Assembly (NCBI RefSeq): GCF_003058055.1
Contig: NZ_QBTZ01000001.1
Location: 64,501-128,500 of the forward strand
Origin: Acidovorax sp. 107
Lineage (GTDB): Bacteria; Pseudomonadota; Gammaproteobacteria; Burkholderiales; Burkholderiaceae_C
Direction: 5' to 3'
Length of the DNA stretch: 64,000 bases
Shown piece by piece: positions 26,299 through 34,913 of this stretch. A program made the translations under genes and the position numbers. Numbering within the stretch: the stretch's first letter is position 1; each line of letters starts with the position of its first letter. The notes under the pieces were generated by a model. The model saw nothing but the letters and a program-made list of their open reading frames with translations. It was not told the DNA's origin and did no database searches.

Positions 26299-27720
26299 AT
26301 GCACCAGGAACCCTCTCAGAAAGTGCTGCTGTGGCTGGTGGCCGTCGGCTTCTTCATGCAGACGCTGGATGCCACCATCGTCAACACCGCGTTGCCTGCC
26401 ATGGCGCTGAGCCTGGGCGAAAGCCCGCTGCGCATGCAGTCGGTGGTGGTCGCGTATTCGCTGGCCATGGCGATGCTCATCCCGGCGTCGGGCTGGGTGG
26501 CTGACCGGTTTGGCGCGCGCCGGGTGTACTTTCTGGCCATTGTCTTTTTTGTGGCGGGCTCAGTGTTCTGTGCGCTGTCGCACAGCCTCACCCAGCTGGT
26601 GGCCGCCCGGGTGCTCCAGGGGCTGGGGGGCGCGCTGCTGCTGCCCGTGGGGCGGCTGGTGGTGCTGCGCACGTTCCCGCGCGAGAAGTTCTTGCAGGCC
26701 ATGAGTTTTGTGGCCATTCCCGGGCTCATCGGCCCGCTGATTGGTCCTACCCTGGGGGGCTGGCTGGTCGAAGTGGCCTCCTGGCACTGGATCTTTCTGA
26801 TCAATGTTCCGGTGGGCCTGCTGGGCTGTGCTGCCACTATGCGCTACATGCCGGGGGTGCCCGTGCCGACGGTGGCGCGGTTTGACCTGGCGGGCTATCT
26901 GATGCTCGCCTTTGGCATGGTGGCGCTGTCGTTGGCACTGGATGGGCTGGCCAGCCTGGGGCTGCGGCAGGCGAGTGTGCTGGTGCTCATGATCTTCGGG
27001 CTGGCCAGCCTGGTGGCCTACTGGCTGCACGCGGCGCGGCGGCCCGACCCGCTGTTTTCGCCCCGGTTGTTCTCGGTGGATACCTTGCGCATCGGGCTGC
27101 TGGGCAACCTGTTTGCCCGGCTGGGCAGCTCGTGCATGCCGTTCCTGATTCCGCTGCTGCTGCAGGTCACCATGGGCTATTCGCCGCTGCAGGCGGGCAT
27201 GATGATGCTGCCCGTGGCGGTGGCGGGTATGTCGATGAAGCGGTTCACTACCACGCTGATCACCCGCTTTGGCTACCGCCAGGTGCTGGTGGGTAACACG
27301 CTGCTGGTGGGCCTGACCATGGCCAGCTTCGGGCTGGCTGCGCCCTCGCAGCCGCTGTGGCTGCATGTGCTGCAGCTGGCGGTGTTTGGCGCGGTGAACT
27401 CGCTGCAGTTCACAGCCATGAACACCGTGACCCTCAAGGACCTGGGGCACGACATGGCCAGCAGCGGCAACAGCCTGCTGTCGATGGTGCAGATGGTGGC
27501 CATGGGCATGGGAGTGGCTGCGGCGGGTGCGGTGCTGGCGGCGTTCACCGATTTCTTCCAGCCCACGGGCACTGCCCAGACCCTGCAAGCCTTTCAGGCC
27601 ACATTCGCCTGCATGGGACTGATCACGGTGGCTTCAGCCGGAATCTTCTGGCAACTGTCGCCACAAGACCGGTCCGGCACCCAGGCTGGCGCCTCGGTCG
27701 ATGCCGGGGACCACGGCTGA
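26299..27720 (+). CDS. MFS drug exporter, DHA2/MdtD-like
   Basis: A 473-residue, 14-helix major-facilitator transporter. MQTLDATIVNTALPAMA (motif D1), WVADRFGARRVYF (motif A) and GLIGPLIGPTLGGWLVE (motif C) mark the DHA2 proton antiporters, and size and order match MdtD of E. coli. The substrate cannot be inferred; MdtD has been linked to citrate/iron export. The ATG at 26299 was preferred; a TTG at 26281 is in frame. Confidence 0.88.
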   Translation: MHQEPSQKVLLWLVAVGFFMQTLDATIVNTALPAMALSLGESPLRMQSVVVAYSLAMAMLIPASGWVADRFGARRVYFLAIVFFVAGSVFCALSHSLTQLVAARVLQGLGGALLLPVGRLVVLRTFPREKFLQAMSFVAIPGLIGPLIGPTLGGWLVEVASWHWIFLINVPVGLLGCAATMRYMPGVPVPTVARFDLAGYLMLAFGMVALSLALDGLASLGLRQASVLVLMIFGLASLVAYWLHAARRPDPLFSPRLFSVDTLRIGLLGNLFARLGSSCMPFLIPLLLQVTMGYSPLQAGMMMLPVAVAGMSMKRFTTTLITRFGYRQVLVGNTLLVGLTMASFGLAAPSQPLWLHVLQLAVFGAVNSLQFTAMNTVTLKDLGHDMASSGNSLLSMVQMVAMGMGVAAAGAVLAAFTDFFQPTGTAQTLQAFQATFACMGLITVASAGIFWQLSPQDRSGTQAGASVDAGDHG

Positions 27721-27752
27721 TCGCCCTGCCCAAGGCTTGTAGACCCGACGAA

Positions 27753-28862
27753 TCAGGCCGGGTATACCGCGCCCAGGACGCGAGGGCCCACGGCGCCCGT
27801 CACGCTGGGCAGGTTGCCTGGGGCACCTTCCAGCGCTTGGCGCGCCAGCCAGGCAAACGCGGCGGCCTCCACCTGCAGGGCGGGCAGGCCCAGCGCATCG
27901 GTGGCCACCACCTGCAGGGACGGGCAGGCGGCCTGCAGCCGCCGCATGAGCTGGTCGTTGAGCGCGCCACCGCCGCATACTGCCAGGGTTCTGCTATTGT
28001 TTGGATAGCTATTGGCGCATATTGCACTAGCGCTTGCGGTGAATTCGGTCAAAGTGGCCTGCACATCGGCCGCAGCGGCCTGCGCAAAGGGCTCCAGGTG
28101 CGCGGCCAGCCAGGTGGGGTTGAACAGGTCGCGCCCTGTGCTCTTGGGGGGCGCCTTGTGTAGATACGGCTCCTGCAGCAACGCGGCCAGCAGGTCCGGC
28201 AGCACCCGGCCCGTGGCGGCCCAGGCCCCGTCCTTGTCAAATGGCTGGCCCGTGTGCTGCTGGCACCAGTGGTCCATGAGGGCGTTGCCGGGGCCGCAGT
28301 CGAATCCCAGGACGCTGCCGTCCGCCCCCAGCACGCTGAGGTTGGAGATGCCGCCAATGTTCAGCACCAGCACCGTCTCGTCCGGCCGGCCGAACACGCC
28401 CTGGTGGAAGGCGGGCACCAGCGGCGCACCCTGGCCACCCGCGGCCACGTCGCGGCTGCGCAGGTCGGCCACCACGGTGATGCCGGTCAGCTCGGCCAGC
28501 AGGGCGGGGCTGCCCAGTTGCAGCGTGTAGCCTGTGCCGTCGAACTCCTGAGGGCGGTGCCGCACGGTCTGGCCGTGGGCGCCTATCGCACGGATCGCAC
28601 GGGTCGGGTGGCCGCTGCGCTGCAAAAGGGTGTGCACCACCTCGGCGTAGGCCCGGGATAGCGCATTGCCTGCGAGGGCTGCGCGGTGCAGTTCGTTGTC
28701 GCCGGGGGTGTTGAGGGCCAGCAGCTCGGCCCGCAGTGCGGAGGCAAAGGCGGCGCTGGCATGGTGCGTGACGCGCAGGCGAGGGCCCGAGAAGTCGGCC
28801 AGCACCCCGTCGATCCCGTCGAGCGAGGTGCCCGACATCAGGCCGATGTACAGATCGGACAT
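27753..28862 (-). CDS. anmK: Anhydro-N-acetylmuramic acid kinase
   Basis: A 369-residue kinase of peptidoglycan recycling that converts anhydroMurNAc to MurNAc 6-phosphate. The N-terminal YIGLMSGTSLDGIDGVLADF is diagnostic, as are GAHGQTVRH, LNIGGISNLSVL, GFDCGPGNALMD and VCGGGALN. The segment just before VCGGG (SAICANSYPNNSRTLA) does not look like other AnmKs, because a copy of the interspersed repeat (27991-28056) lies across it. It follows an M23 peptidase gene by 37 nt, so wall cleavage and recycling genes are together. Confidence 0.94.
   Translation of the reverse strand: MSDLYIGLMSGTSLDGIDGVLADFSGPRLRVTHHASAAFASALRAELLALNTPGDNELHRAALAGNALSRAYAEVVHTLLQRSGHPTRAIRAIGAHGQTVRHRPQEFDGTGYTLQLGSPALLAELTGITVVADLRSRDVAAGGQGAPLVPAFHQGVFGRPDETVLVLNIGGISNLSVLGADGSVLGFDCGPGNALMDHWCQQHTGQPFDKDGAWAATGRVLPDLLAALLQEPYLHKAPPKSTGRDLFNPTWLAAHLEPFAQAAAADVQATLTEFTASASAICANSYPNNSRTLAVCGGGALNDQLMRRLQAACPSLQVVATDALGLPALQVEAAAFAWLARQALEGAPGNLPSVTGAVGPRVLGAVYPA
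27991..28056 (+). repeat. 66-bp interspersed repeat, copy 3, inside anmK
   Basis: It reads CTGCTATTGTTTGGATAGCT, ATTGGCGCATATTGCACTAG, CGCTTGCGGTG and a GGTCAAAGTG tail. It lies antisense within anmK and keeps the reading frame open, replacing the usual helix residues ahead of the VCGGG motif with almost no change in length. Confidence 0.72.
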
Positions 28863-28899
28863 GGCCTGCCGGGTGGGGTGCGTCGTTGGTAAGTCGGGA

Positions 28900-30270
28900 T
28901 CAGTCTGCGCTGGCTTGCTCGATGAGCGCCGCGGCATTCAGCTGAACACGCATGTTGGCAGCGAGGCGGTCAAACGCGGGCCGTCCAGCCGCCGACACAG
29001 GGGCAGCGGCTTCGCTCTGGGCCACGATGGTCATCGGGTCCTGGTGCACGCCGTTGACGCGGAACTCGAAGTGCAGATGGGGGCCGGTGGCCCAGCCGGT
29101 GGCACCCACGGCGCCCAGTGTCTGGCCTTGTTCGACCGACTGGCCCTGGCGCACGTCAATGCGGCTCAGGTGGGCATACACCGTGACGTGCTGGTTGCGG
29201 TGCTTGATGAACACCACGTTGCCGTAGCCGTTTTGCACGCCCGCAAACTCCACAACGCCATCACCCACCGTGCGCACGGCGGTGCCCGTGGGGGCCGCAA
29301 AATCGGTGCCCAGGTGGGCGCGCCAGGTTTGCAGGATGGGGTGCAGGCGCATCTTGAAGCCGCTGGTCACGCGCGAGAACTCGACGGGCGAGGTCAGGTA
29401 GGCGCGGCGCATGCTTTCGCCGTCCAGTGTGTAGTAGGCGCCCTTGGTGGCGTTGGGTTCCTGGAACCAGATGGCTTGGTGGGTCTTGCCGTTATTGACG
29501 AACTCGGCGCTCAGCACGCGGCCGCTTGACAGCGGTTCGCCATCGGCTTCCAGGGTTTCGTACACCACCGAAAAGCGGTCGCCCTTGCGCAGCGAACGGC
29601 GGAAGTCGATGTTGCCCGAGAACAGTTCCGCCACCTGCACGGCCACCGAGTCGGGGATGTTCGACGCGTCGGTGGCAGCGAACAGCGAACTGTGGATGAT
29701 GCCGCCCGCCAGACGGCTGTTGGTCGTCATCTTGGCGGTTTCGATGCGCGTCGCAAACTTGTTGTCGCTGGTGCGCTCGACGATCAGGCGGCGGAAGTTG
29801 CCGCTGTCGTCCGGCACCCAGCGCACCGTCAGGCGGATCAGGCGGTGGTCGTCGGTAGTCTCTGCCGACACGCTGCGGCCGGTGCGGCCCAGCACGTACT
29901 GGCGCACCGGCGTGTCGCTGCGCATGAAGGCAGCAGCGGCCGGGTCGGCCACGCCCATGCGCTGCAGCAGCGACTCGGGGGTGTCGCTGCTGCGCACCTG
30001 TTCGGAGCGGAACAGCGAAAAACTGGGAGCGTCGAGCTGGCCCAGCACGAGGTTTTCGGCCAGCGACTCCACCGGGTAGTTCACCACGCGCACCGGCAGT
30101 TCGGCCGGGTCGGGCGCGAAGGACGCCACGGCAAACGCGCCGCCGCCGCCCGTCAGCAAGAGGGCTGCGATAGCGGCGGTGATGCGTTTGGGGTGTTGTT
30201 GGATCGTGCGGGACAGCCGGTCAAGCAAAGCGATGCTGGCGGTGCGGACCGTAGTGAGGCCGTGAATCAA
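28900..30270 (-). CDS. M23 peptidase family cell-wall endopeptidase
   Basis: A 456-residue inner-membrane-anchored protein. One N-terminal helix (ITAAIAALLLTGGGGAFAVA) precedes a periplasmic region with an OapA/LysM-like part, and then a lysostaphin-type M23 domain. The zinc ligands are visible in HLGTDFAAPTGT and HLHFEFR, with YAHLS between them. It resembles MepM-type DD-endopeptidases that cut peptidoglycan cross-links. The start is uncertain; the TTG at 30270 follows a GGGGATAG and gives a short cytoplasmic lead, and no ATG is better placed. Confidence 0.87.
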   Translation of the reverse strand: MIHGLTTVRTASIALLDRLSRTIQQHPKRITAAIAALLLTGGGGAFAVASFAPDPAELPVRVVNYPVESLAENLVLGQLDAPSFSLFRSEQVRSSDTPESLLQRMGVADPAAAAFMRSDTPVRQYVLGRTGRSVSAETTDDHRLIRLTVRWVPDDSGNFRRLIVERTSDNKFATRIETAKMTTNSRLAGGIIHSSLFAATDASNIPDSVAVQVAELFSGNIDFRRSLRKGDRFSVVYETLEADGEPLSSGRVLSAEFVNNGKTHQAIWFQEPNATKGAYYTLDGESMRRAYLTSPVEFSRVTSGFKMRLHPILQTWRAHLGTDFAAPTGTAVRTVGDGVVEFAGVQNGYGNVVFIKHRNQHVTVYAHLSRIDVRQGQSVEQGQTLGAVGATGWATGPHLHFEFRVNGVHQDPMTIVAQSEAAAPVSAAGRPAFDRLAANMRVQLNAAALIEQASAD

Positions 30271-30474
30271 AGGTCTATCCCCAGGGTGATTGCGGTTCCG
30301 TGGCACACCCCCGGTGTGAATGCGGGGCGGGGCCAGGAGCACAGACTGTCAGGCTGCAGCCATTCGACAGGTTGATGAAAAACAGGTCGAAACGGCGGGC
30401 CCACTAGAATCCGCCTCTGCAATGTGGGCTGAAGTATAGCGGTGCATGCTGTCTAGACATCCCAAAAAACCCTT

Positions 30475-31707
30475 ATGAATCAATCTGCTGTTACAACAAC
30501 CCCGGTCTCTGATGGTGTAAGACAAGCCCTCGAAATCTCGCTGCGCGGTGTGCAAGAGCTGCTGCCACAGGACGAATGGGTCAAGAAGCTGGCGCGCTCG
30601 GAGGCCACCGGCCAGCCGCTGCGCATCAAGCTGGGCCTGGACCCCACGGCCCCCGACATCCACATCGGCCACACGGTGGTGCTGAACAAGATGCGGCAAT
30701 TGCAAGATCTGGGCCACCAGGTCATCTTTCTGATCGGCGACTTCACCAGCCTGATTGGTGACCCCTCGGGCCGCAACAGCACGCGCCCGCCGCTCACGCC
30801 CGAGCAGATCAAGGTGAACGCCGAGACTTACTACAAGCAGGCCAGCATGGTGCTGGACCCGGCCAAAACCGAGATTCGCTACAACAGCGAGTGGAGCGAG
30901 CCCCTGGGCGCGAGCGGCATGATCCAGCTGGCTTCCCGCTACACCGTGGCACGCATGATGGAGCGCGACGACTTCCACAAGCGTTTCTCCACCGGCCAGT
31001 CAATCGCGGTGCACGAATTTTTGTACCCGCTGATGCAGGGCTACGACTCGGTGGCGCTCAAGAGCGACCTGGAGCTGGGCGGCACGGACCAGAAGTTCAA
31101 CCTGCTCATGGGCCGCCACCTGCAGCAGGAATATGGCCAGGAGCCGCAGTGTGTGCTCACCATGCCATTGCTGGTGGGCCTGGACGGCGTGGACAAGATG
31201 TCCAAGTCCAAAAACAACTACATCGGCATTGCCGAGGATGCCAACACCATGTTCGCCAAGGTGCTGTCGATCAGCGACACCCTGATGTGGGACTGGTTCA
31301 CCCTGCTGTCGTTCAAGAGCCTGGCCGACATCGCTGCGCTCAAGGCCGAGATCGCTGGCGGGCGCAACCCCAAGGACGCCAAGGTGATGCTGGCCAAGGA
31401 GATCACCACGCGCTTCCACAGCGCTGCCGCCGCCGGCGCGGCAGAGCAGGACTTCATCAACCGCAGCAAGGGCGGCGTGCCCGATGAGATCCCTGAGGTG
31501 AGCCTGTCGGGCGCGCCGCTGGGCATTGGTGCGCTGCTCAAGCAAGCCAACCTGGCCCCCTCGACCAGCGAGGCCAACCGCCTGATCGACGGCGGCGGTG
31601 TGCGTGTGGAAGGCAGCGTGGTCAGCGACAAGGGGCTGAAGCTGGCCGCCGGCACCTACGTGGTGCAGGTGGGCAAGCGCAAGTTTGCACGGGTGACTTT
31701 GGCCTGA
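30475..31707 (+). CDS. tyrS: Tyrosyl-tRNA synthetase
   Basis: A 410-residue class I synthetase. The HIGH motif appears as HIGHT within [10 protein letters not shown], and KMSKS as [13 protein letters not shown]-terminal S4-like RNA-binding domain ([20 protein letters not shown]) ends the chain. Size and the DPTAPD lead match the TyrS type 2 (TyrZ) branch. It is divergent from the M23 gene. Confidence 0.97.
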   Translation: MNQSAVTTTPVSDGVRQALEISLRGVQELLPQDEWVKKLARSEATGQPLRIKLGLDPTAPDIHIGHTVVLNKMRQLQDLGHQVIFLIGDFTSLIGDPSGRNSTRPPLTPEQIKVNAETYYKQASMVLDPAKTEIRYNSEWSEPLGASGMIQLASRYTVARMMERDDFHKRFSTGQSIAVHEFLYPLMQGYDSVALKSDLELGGTDQKFNLLMGRHLQQEYGQEPQCVLTMPLLVGLDGVDKMSKSKNNYIGIAEDANTMFAKVLSISDTLMWDWFTLLSFKSLADIAALKAEIAGGRNPKDAKVMLAKEITTRFHSAAAAGAAEQDFINRSKGGVPDEIPEVSLSGAPLGIGALLKQANLAPSTSEANRLIDGGGVRVEGSVVSDKGLKLAAGTYVVQVGKRKFARVTLA

Positions 31708-31765
31708 TTTGGGGTTAAAACAGCCGCAAGCGCTAGAAGAATATGCGCTGGCAGCTATCAAAATG
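31708..31765 (-). repeat. 66-bp interspersed repeat, copy 4
   Basis: On the minus strand it reads TTTGATAGCTGCCAGCGCAT, then ATTCTTCTAGCGCTTGCGGC and TGTTTTAACCCCAAA. It starts at the tyrS stop codon and runs up to the tyrS terminator. Confidence 0.75.
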
Positions 31766-31799
31766 AAAGCGCTGGGGCCGTAAGGCCCAGCGCTTTTTT
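31766..31799 (+). terminator. Intrinsic terminator of tyrS
   Basis: AAAGCGCTGGGGCC pairs with GGCCCAGCGCTTT around a short GTAA loop (one bulged G), followed by TTTTTT. The T-run touches the 3' end of the convergent LysR gene. Confidence 0.92.
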
Positions 31800-32800
31800 C
31801 ATGAGCCGTCCAGGTTGTCGTTCAGGTCCGGGTCGGGCACATCGCCAATCGCCTGGCGTGTGGCCTCGGCCTGCACCTGCAGCCAGGCGCAGAAGGCCTT
31901 GATCTCTGGCCGCTGCGCGCTGCGCGGCCCCACCATGAGCCAGTAGGCCAGGGGCGAGTCGATGCGGTGGCCGGGCAGCACCTCCACCAGGTCGCCCGCA
32001 GCCAGGGCATCGGCAATCAGCGGCATGCGGGCCAATGCCAGGCCCTGCCCGGCCAGCGCGGCCTGCACGATCTGGTGGGCGTAGTTGAAGTACAGCCAGC
32101 GCTGGGGCTGCAGCTTGGTCAGGTCGCGGGTGTCGAACCAGCGGCGCCAGCTCAGGTATTCCAGGTAGTGCGTGCGGTGGGCGTCGCCCGCCTCGATCAG
32201 GGTGAACTGCGCCACATCGGCGGGGGTGCGCAGCGGCTTGCCGCTCTTGAGCAACCAGGGGCTGGCCACCACGGCCAGTTGCTCGCCAAACAGGCGGATG
32301 CCGCCCTGCGTGGCCCCGGCGGGCATGGCGTAGCGCAGGGCCAGGTCCACGTCCGACGTTTCCAGGTCCACCTGCACATCGCTCGCATCAATGCGGATGT
32401 CGATGCCCGGGTTGTCGCGCTGGAACTCCTCCATGCGCGGGATCAGCCACATGGACGCAAAACTGGCCCAGGTGGTGATGGCCACGCTGCGGCGCCCGGC
32501 CGTCTGGCGCACCAGGCGCACGGCGGCGTCCATGCGCTCCAGTGCCGGGCCCACGGCGCGCTGCAGTTGCGCGCCCGCGCTGGTCAGCTCCACCGCGCGC
32601 GTGTGGCGCAGGAACAGGGGCACGCCCACTTCTTCTTCCAGCGCCTGGATCTGGCGGCTCACGGCCGATTGGGTAAGGGCCAACTCGTCGGCCGCCGCGC
32701 GGAAGTTGAGGTGCTTGGCCACGGCCAGGAAGGCGCGCCAGTGCCCTGCGGCCACGGGCCGGGTGCGCAAGACGGCGGGGGAGTATTCGGCAGAGGTCAT
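31799..32800 (-). CDS. LysR-family regulator, GcvA-like
   Basis: A 333-residue LTTR. The helix-turn-helix at about 22-80 reads WRAFLAVAKHLNFRAAADEL, then TQSAVSRQIQALEEEVG, and an effector domain of GcvA type follows (SFASMWLIPRMEEFQ, VDLALRYAMP). It is divergent from a DUF2917 gene with a textbook LTTR box between them, so it probably controls itself and that gene. Effector unknown. Confidence 0.88.
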   Translation of the reverse strand: MTSAEYSPAVLRTRPVAAGHWRAFLAVAKHLNFRAAADELALTQSAVSRQIQALEEEVGVPLFLRHTRAVELTSAGAQLQRAVGPALERMDAAVRLVRQTAGRRSVAITTWASFASMWLIPRMEEFQRDNPGIDIRIDASDVQVDLETSDVDLALRYAMPAGATQGGIRLFGEQLAVVASPWLLKSGKPLRTPADVAQFTLIEAGDAHRTHYLEYLSWRRWFDTRDLTKLQPQRWLYFNYAHQIVQAALAGQGLALARMPLIADALAAGDLVEVLPGHRIDSPLAYWLMVGPRSAQRPEIKAFCAWLQVQAEATRQAIGDVPDPDLNDNLDGS

Positions 32801-32822
32801 GGCGGCATTCCTGCAGAAGATG

Positions 32823-32845
32823 ATTCATGCGTTGATGGAATGAAT
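32823..32845. promoter_or_regulatory. LysR-type operator (T-N11-A)
   Basis: ATTCAT (32823-32828), 11 nt, ATGAAT (32840-32845): a perfect 6-bp inverted repeat with the LTTR T-N11-A geometry, 23 nt upstream of the LysR start and 91 nt upstream of the DUF2917 gene. Confidence 0.75.
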
Positions 32846-32935
32846 AGCGTAGCGCGTTTTCATTGGACTGTGTGCACCGCAAAGCGCACTATCCAGCCAT
32901 TGCAACGCCGCTTTACCGCATCCAAGGAGCCCGTC

Positions 32936-33475
32936 ATGTCCCCCCGCAACGTTCTGGAATCGCAACAATCCGTCCACGCCGCCCAGGCTGGCCGCCGTGC
33001 GGCCGGTTGCTGGAAACTGGCCTCGGGCCAGGCCCTGTCGCTGCACCCGCAGACCCATGGGGTACTGCAGGTGGCACAGGGGCAGGCGTGGGTCACCCTG
33101 CGGGGGGCTCTGGCAGACATGCCGGGTGCTGCCGTGGACCACGTGCTGCAGCCCGGCGAGCAGTTGACCATTGCGCCGGGCCAGCACGTGGTGATGGAAG
33201 CCTGGAAGGCCGCCGGCTGCGCTGAGGCCGTGAGCTTCCGCTGGGATGCCGCAGCAGCCCCCGCCTCGGTGCAGCCCGCCAGCCCCGTCGCCCGTGACTG
33301 GGAATGCGGCGTGGTGCAGCCGCTGCGCGACCTGGTGCATGCCCTGGGGCAGGGCGGACATGCCCTGGGGGCGGCGCTGGTGGACGTGGCGGGCGCAGGC
33401 GGCCGGTTTGCCGTGGGCCTGGCCCGTTTTGCTCTCAACCGGATAGCGCCACAGTGGCAGCGCAGGCCGGCTTGA
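32936..33475 (+). CDS. DUF2917 domain protein (first of a tandem pair)
   Basis: A 179-residue protein of unknown function. The DUF2917 core spans about 27-105: HGVLQVAQGQAWVTLRGALA, then LQPGEQLTIAPGQHVVMEAW, a small cupin-like beta fold. A helical, Gly/Ala-rich C-terminal extension (VQPLRDLVHALGQ…) is absent from the second copy. The ATG at 32936 has AAGGAG 8 nt upstream; the long frame before it overlaps the LysR gene. Regulation by the divergent LysR is inferred. Confidence 0.8.
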   Translation: MSPRNVLESQQSVHAAQAGRRAAGCWKLASGQALSLHPQTHGVLQVAQGQAWVTLRGALADMPGAAVDHVLQPGEQLTIAPGQHVVMEAWKAAGCAEAVSFRWDAAAAPASVQPASPVARDWECGVVQPLRDLVHALGQGGHALGAALVDVAGAGGRFAVGLARFALNRIAPQWQRRPA

Positions 33476-33488
33476 GGACTACATGCAG

Positions 33489-33517
33489 GAAAAGCATCAA
33501 TAGGTGCCGTGCTTTTC
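33489..33517. promoter_or_regulatory. Inverted repeat before second DUF2917 gene
   Basis: GAAAAGCA (33489-33496) and TGCTTTTC (33510-33517), 13 nt apart. It overlaps the TTTTCATTGGAC element (33513-33524) that also occurs before the first DUF2917 gene (32857-32868). It could be an operator or a weak hairpin. Confidence 0.5.
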
Positions 33518-33580
33518 ATTGGACGTTGTTCTGCAAGCCGCGCACCATACGGTCTTATTAGGGTTAACCCGGAGAAAGCC

Positions 33581-33958
33581 ATGACAACCTCTCACGCTCT
33601 TCATCTGTCTGCCTCGCGCCGCGCCATGGGCACTGTGGCCGGTGACGCTGGCACCGTGGCCGCAGGCGCAGCGGCCACCCTGGCCCCCAAGGCCGCGATG
33701 ACCCTGCGCATTGCCGAAGGCCAGGCCTGGGTCACGCTGGGCAAGGGCCTGGGCGACGGTAGCGACCTGATTCTGTGCGCGGGCCAGTCGGTGCCCGTGG
33801 CTGCAGGCCAGCCGGTGGTGATTGAACCCTTGAACGGGCGCCGCCTGCAATACCGCTGGGTGAGTGGCGATGCCGCCGATGCCCGCCCTGCCGCGTGGTG
33901 GCGCCGCGCGTCCGTGGGCAACGGGGCTCCCGCCTGGGACGACGCCTGCTGCGCCTGA
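33581..33958 (+). CDS. DUF2917 domain protein (second of the pair)
   Basis: A 125-residue paralogue of the upstream gene: MTLRIAEGQAWVTLGKGLGD and LCAGQSVPVAAGQPVVIEPL align with the first copy's core. It ends in a short Trp/Cys tail (WWRRASVGNGAPAWDDACCA) instead of the helical extension. The ATG at 33581 follows GGAGAAAGCC. Local duplication with its promoter element is the simplest origin. Confidence 0.78.
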   Translation: MTTSHALHLSASRRAMGTVAGDAGTVAAGAAATLAPKAAMTLRIAEGQAWVTLGKGLGDGSDLILCAGQSVPVAAGQPVVIEPLNGRRLQYRWVSGDAADARPAAWWRRASVGNGAPAWDDACCA

Positions 33959-33966
33959 CCTGATCC

Positions 33967-33990
33967 GACCGAGGCTCGCCCGCCTCGGTC
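33967..33990 (+). other. Perfect 9-bp hairpin after DUF2917 pair
   Basis: GACCGAGGC and GCCTCGGTC around a 6-nt loop begin 9 nt after the stop codon. No T-run follows; the terminator proper is the repeat-derived one at 34011. Confidence 0.55.
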
Positions 33991-34010
33991 GGGGCATGAA
34001 TGGGAACTCC

Positions 34011-34060
34011 AAAGAGCTGCTGGTGCTTAATCAATAAGCGCCAGTGGCTCTTTTTTTAAT
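34011..34060 (+). terminator. Terminator formed by interspersed repeat copy 5
   Basis: AAAGAGC pairs with GCTCTTT and CTGGTGCTT with AAGCGCCAG (one G-U) around a 7-nt loop, followed by seven T. The core AGCTGCTGGTGCTT…AAGCGCCAGTGGC is a copy of the interspersed repeat, so here the repeat acts as an intrinsic terminator between the DUF2917 and TetR genes. Confidence 0.85.
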
Positions 34061-34098
34061 AGCGTTTGGCATGGACGTGCGCTGGCGGCACGCGCGGC

Positions 34099-34722
34099 TC
34101 AACCCCCGGGTTCCTCGCGCGGCGCTTCGCCCAACAGCCCGATCAACTGGGACTGCAGCGTCGTCAGCAGTTCATTTGACAACGCCGGCTGCGCCGCCGC
34201 GGTGGCCCGGGCCAGCACCAGCCCGCCGACCATGGTGGCCAGGATTTGCATGGCGCGTGCGCGGTCTGTGGGTTGCTCGGCCGTGCCACCTGCCTCGGCG
34301 CCGTTGTCTGCCAGCAACTGCGCAAACCGCCCGATGTTGCGCTCGATGCCCTGGGCAAACACTTCCGACAGCGCGCTGCCGGCCCGCGCGGCGTCCACCG
34401 CCAGCGCAGCCGCCGGGCAGCCTGTGCCCGGCGAGTCGCGGTGCTGGGGCGAGAGGTAGCTCTGAATGCGCTCGCTGATGGTGGTGTTCGGGGTGGCGCC
34501 GTCCAGCGGGGCGATCGACCAGTCGAACGCCCGCGCGCACGCCTCTTGCACCAGCGCGTCCTTGGAGGCGAAATGCCGGTACAGCCCGCCATGCGTGAGA
34601 CCGGCGTCGCGCGTGATGTCGGCCACGCCCACGCCGGTCAGCCCCCGCTCGCGGTACAGGCGGGAGGCCGCGTCCAGAATGCCTTGCCGGTTTTCAGCGG
34701 CCTGTGCTTTGGAAACCTTCAT
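34099..34722 (-). CDS. TetR/AcrR-family regulator
   Basis: A 207-residue repressor. The helix-turn-helix lies at about 10-56 (ILDAASRLYRERGLTGVGVA, then AGLTHGGLYRHFASKDALV), with an all-helical ligand domain containing PGTGCPAAALAVD, characteristic of a common AcrR subgroup. The ATG at 34722 was preferred over the one at 34764, because the operator-like palindrome begins at 34765. It is divergent from the KAS II gene, which it probably represses. Confidence 0.85.
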   Translation of the reverse strand: MKVSKAQAAENRQGILDAASRLYRERGLTGVGVADITRDAGLTHGGLYRHFASKDALVQEACARAFDWSIAPLDGATPNTTISERIQSYLSPQHRDSPGTGCPAAALAVDAARAGSALSEVFAQGIERNIGRFAQLLADNGAEAGGTAEQPTDRARAMQILATMVGGLVLARATAAAQPALSNELLTTLQSQLIGLLGEAPREEPGG

Positions 34723-34764
34723 GCTGTCTCGTAATGATGGTGGTCGTACGCAAAATGAAGTCAT

Positions 34765-34796
34765 GCCTTTATGATGACGATCGCAATCATAAAGGC
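34765..34796. promoter_or_regulatory. Operator-like palindrome between TetR and KAS II genes
   Basis: GCCTTTATGAT (34765-34775) and ATCATAAAGGC (34786-34796) are perfect 11-bp arms around a 10-nt centre that itself contains CGATCG. This is a strong candidate site for the adjacent TetR protein. Confidence 0.8.
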
Positions 34797-34847
34797 GCTA
34801 CCCCTTCAGGGTGGCGCATCTGCTGAACCATCCTGTGGAGCTGAATC

Positions 34848-34913
34848 ATGAAGATAACCAATGTGACCCGTTGCGCGCTGAAGCGTGCCTTGTGTGGTGA
34901 GGGGGTCGCGTAA
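34848..34913 (+). CDS. 21-residue leader peptide overlapping the KAS II start
   Basis: A short ORF, MKITNVTRCALKRALCGEGV plus A, with its own GGAG 8 nt upstream. Its TAA overlaps the KAS II ATG (TAATG), which suggests translational coupling. The KAS gene lacks a good ribosome site of its own except GAGGGGG inside this ORF. Two Cys and a basic centre are notable, but no homologue is recognised. It could also be a non-functional upstream ORF. Confidence 0.45.
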   Translation: MKITNVTRCALKRALCGEGVA

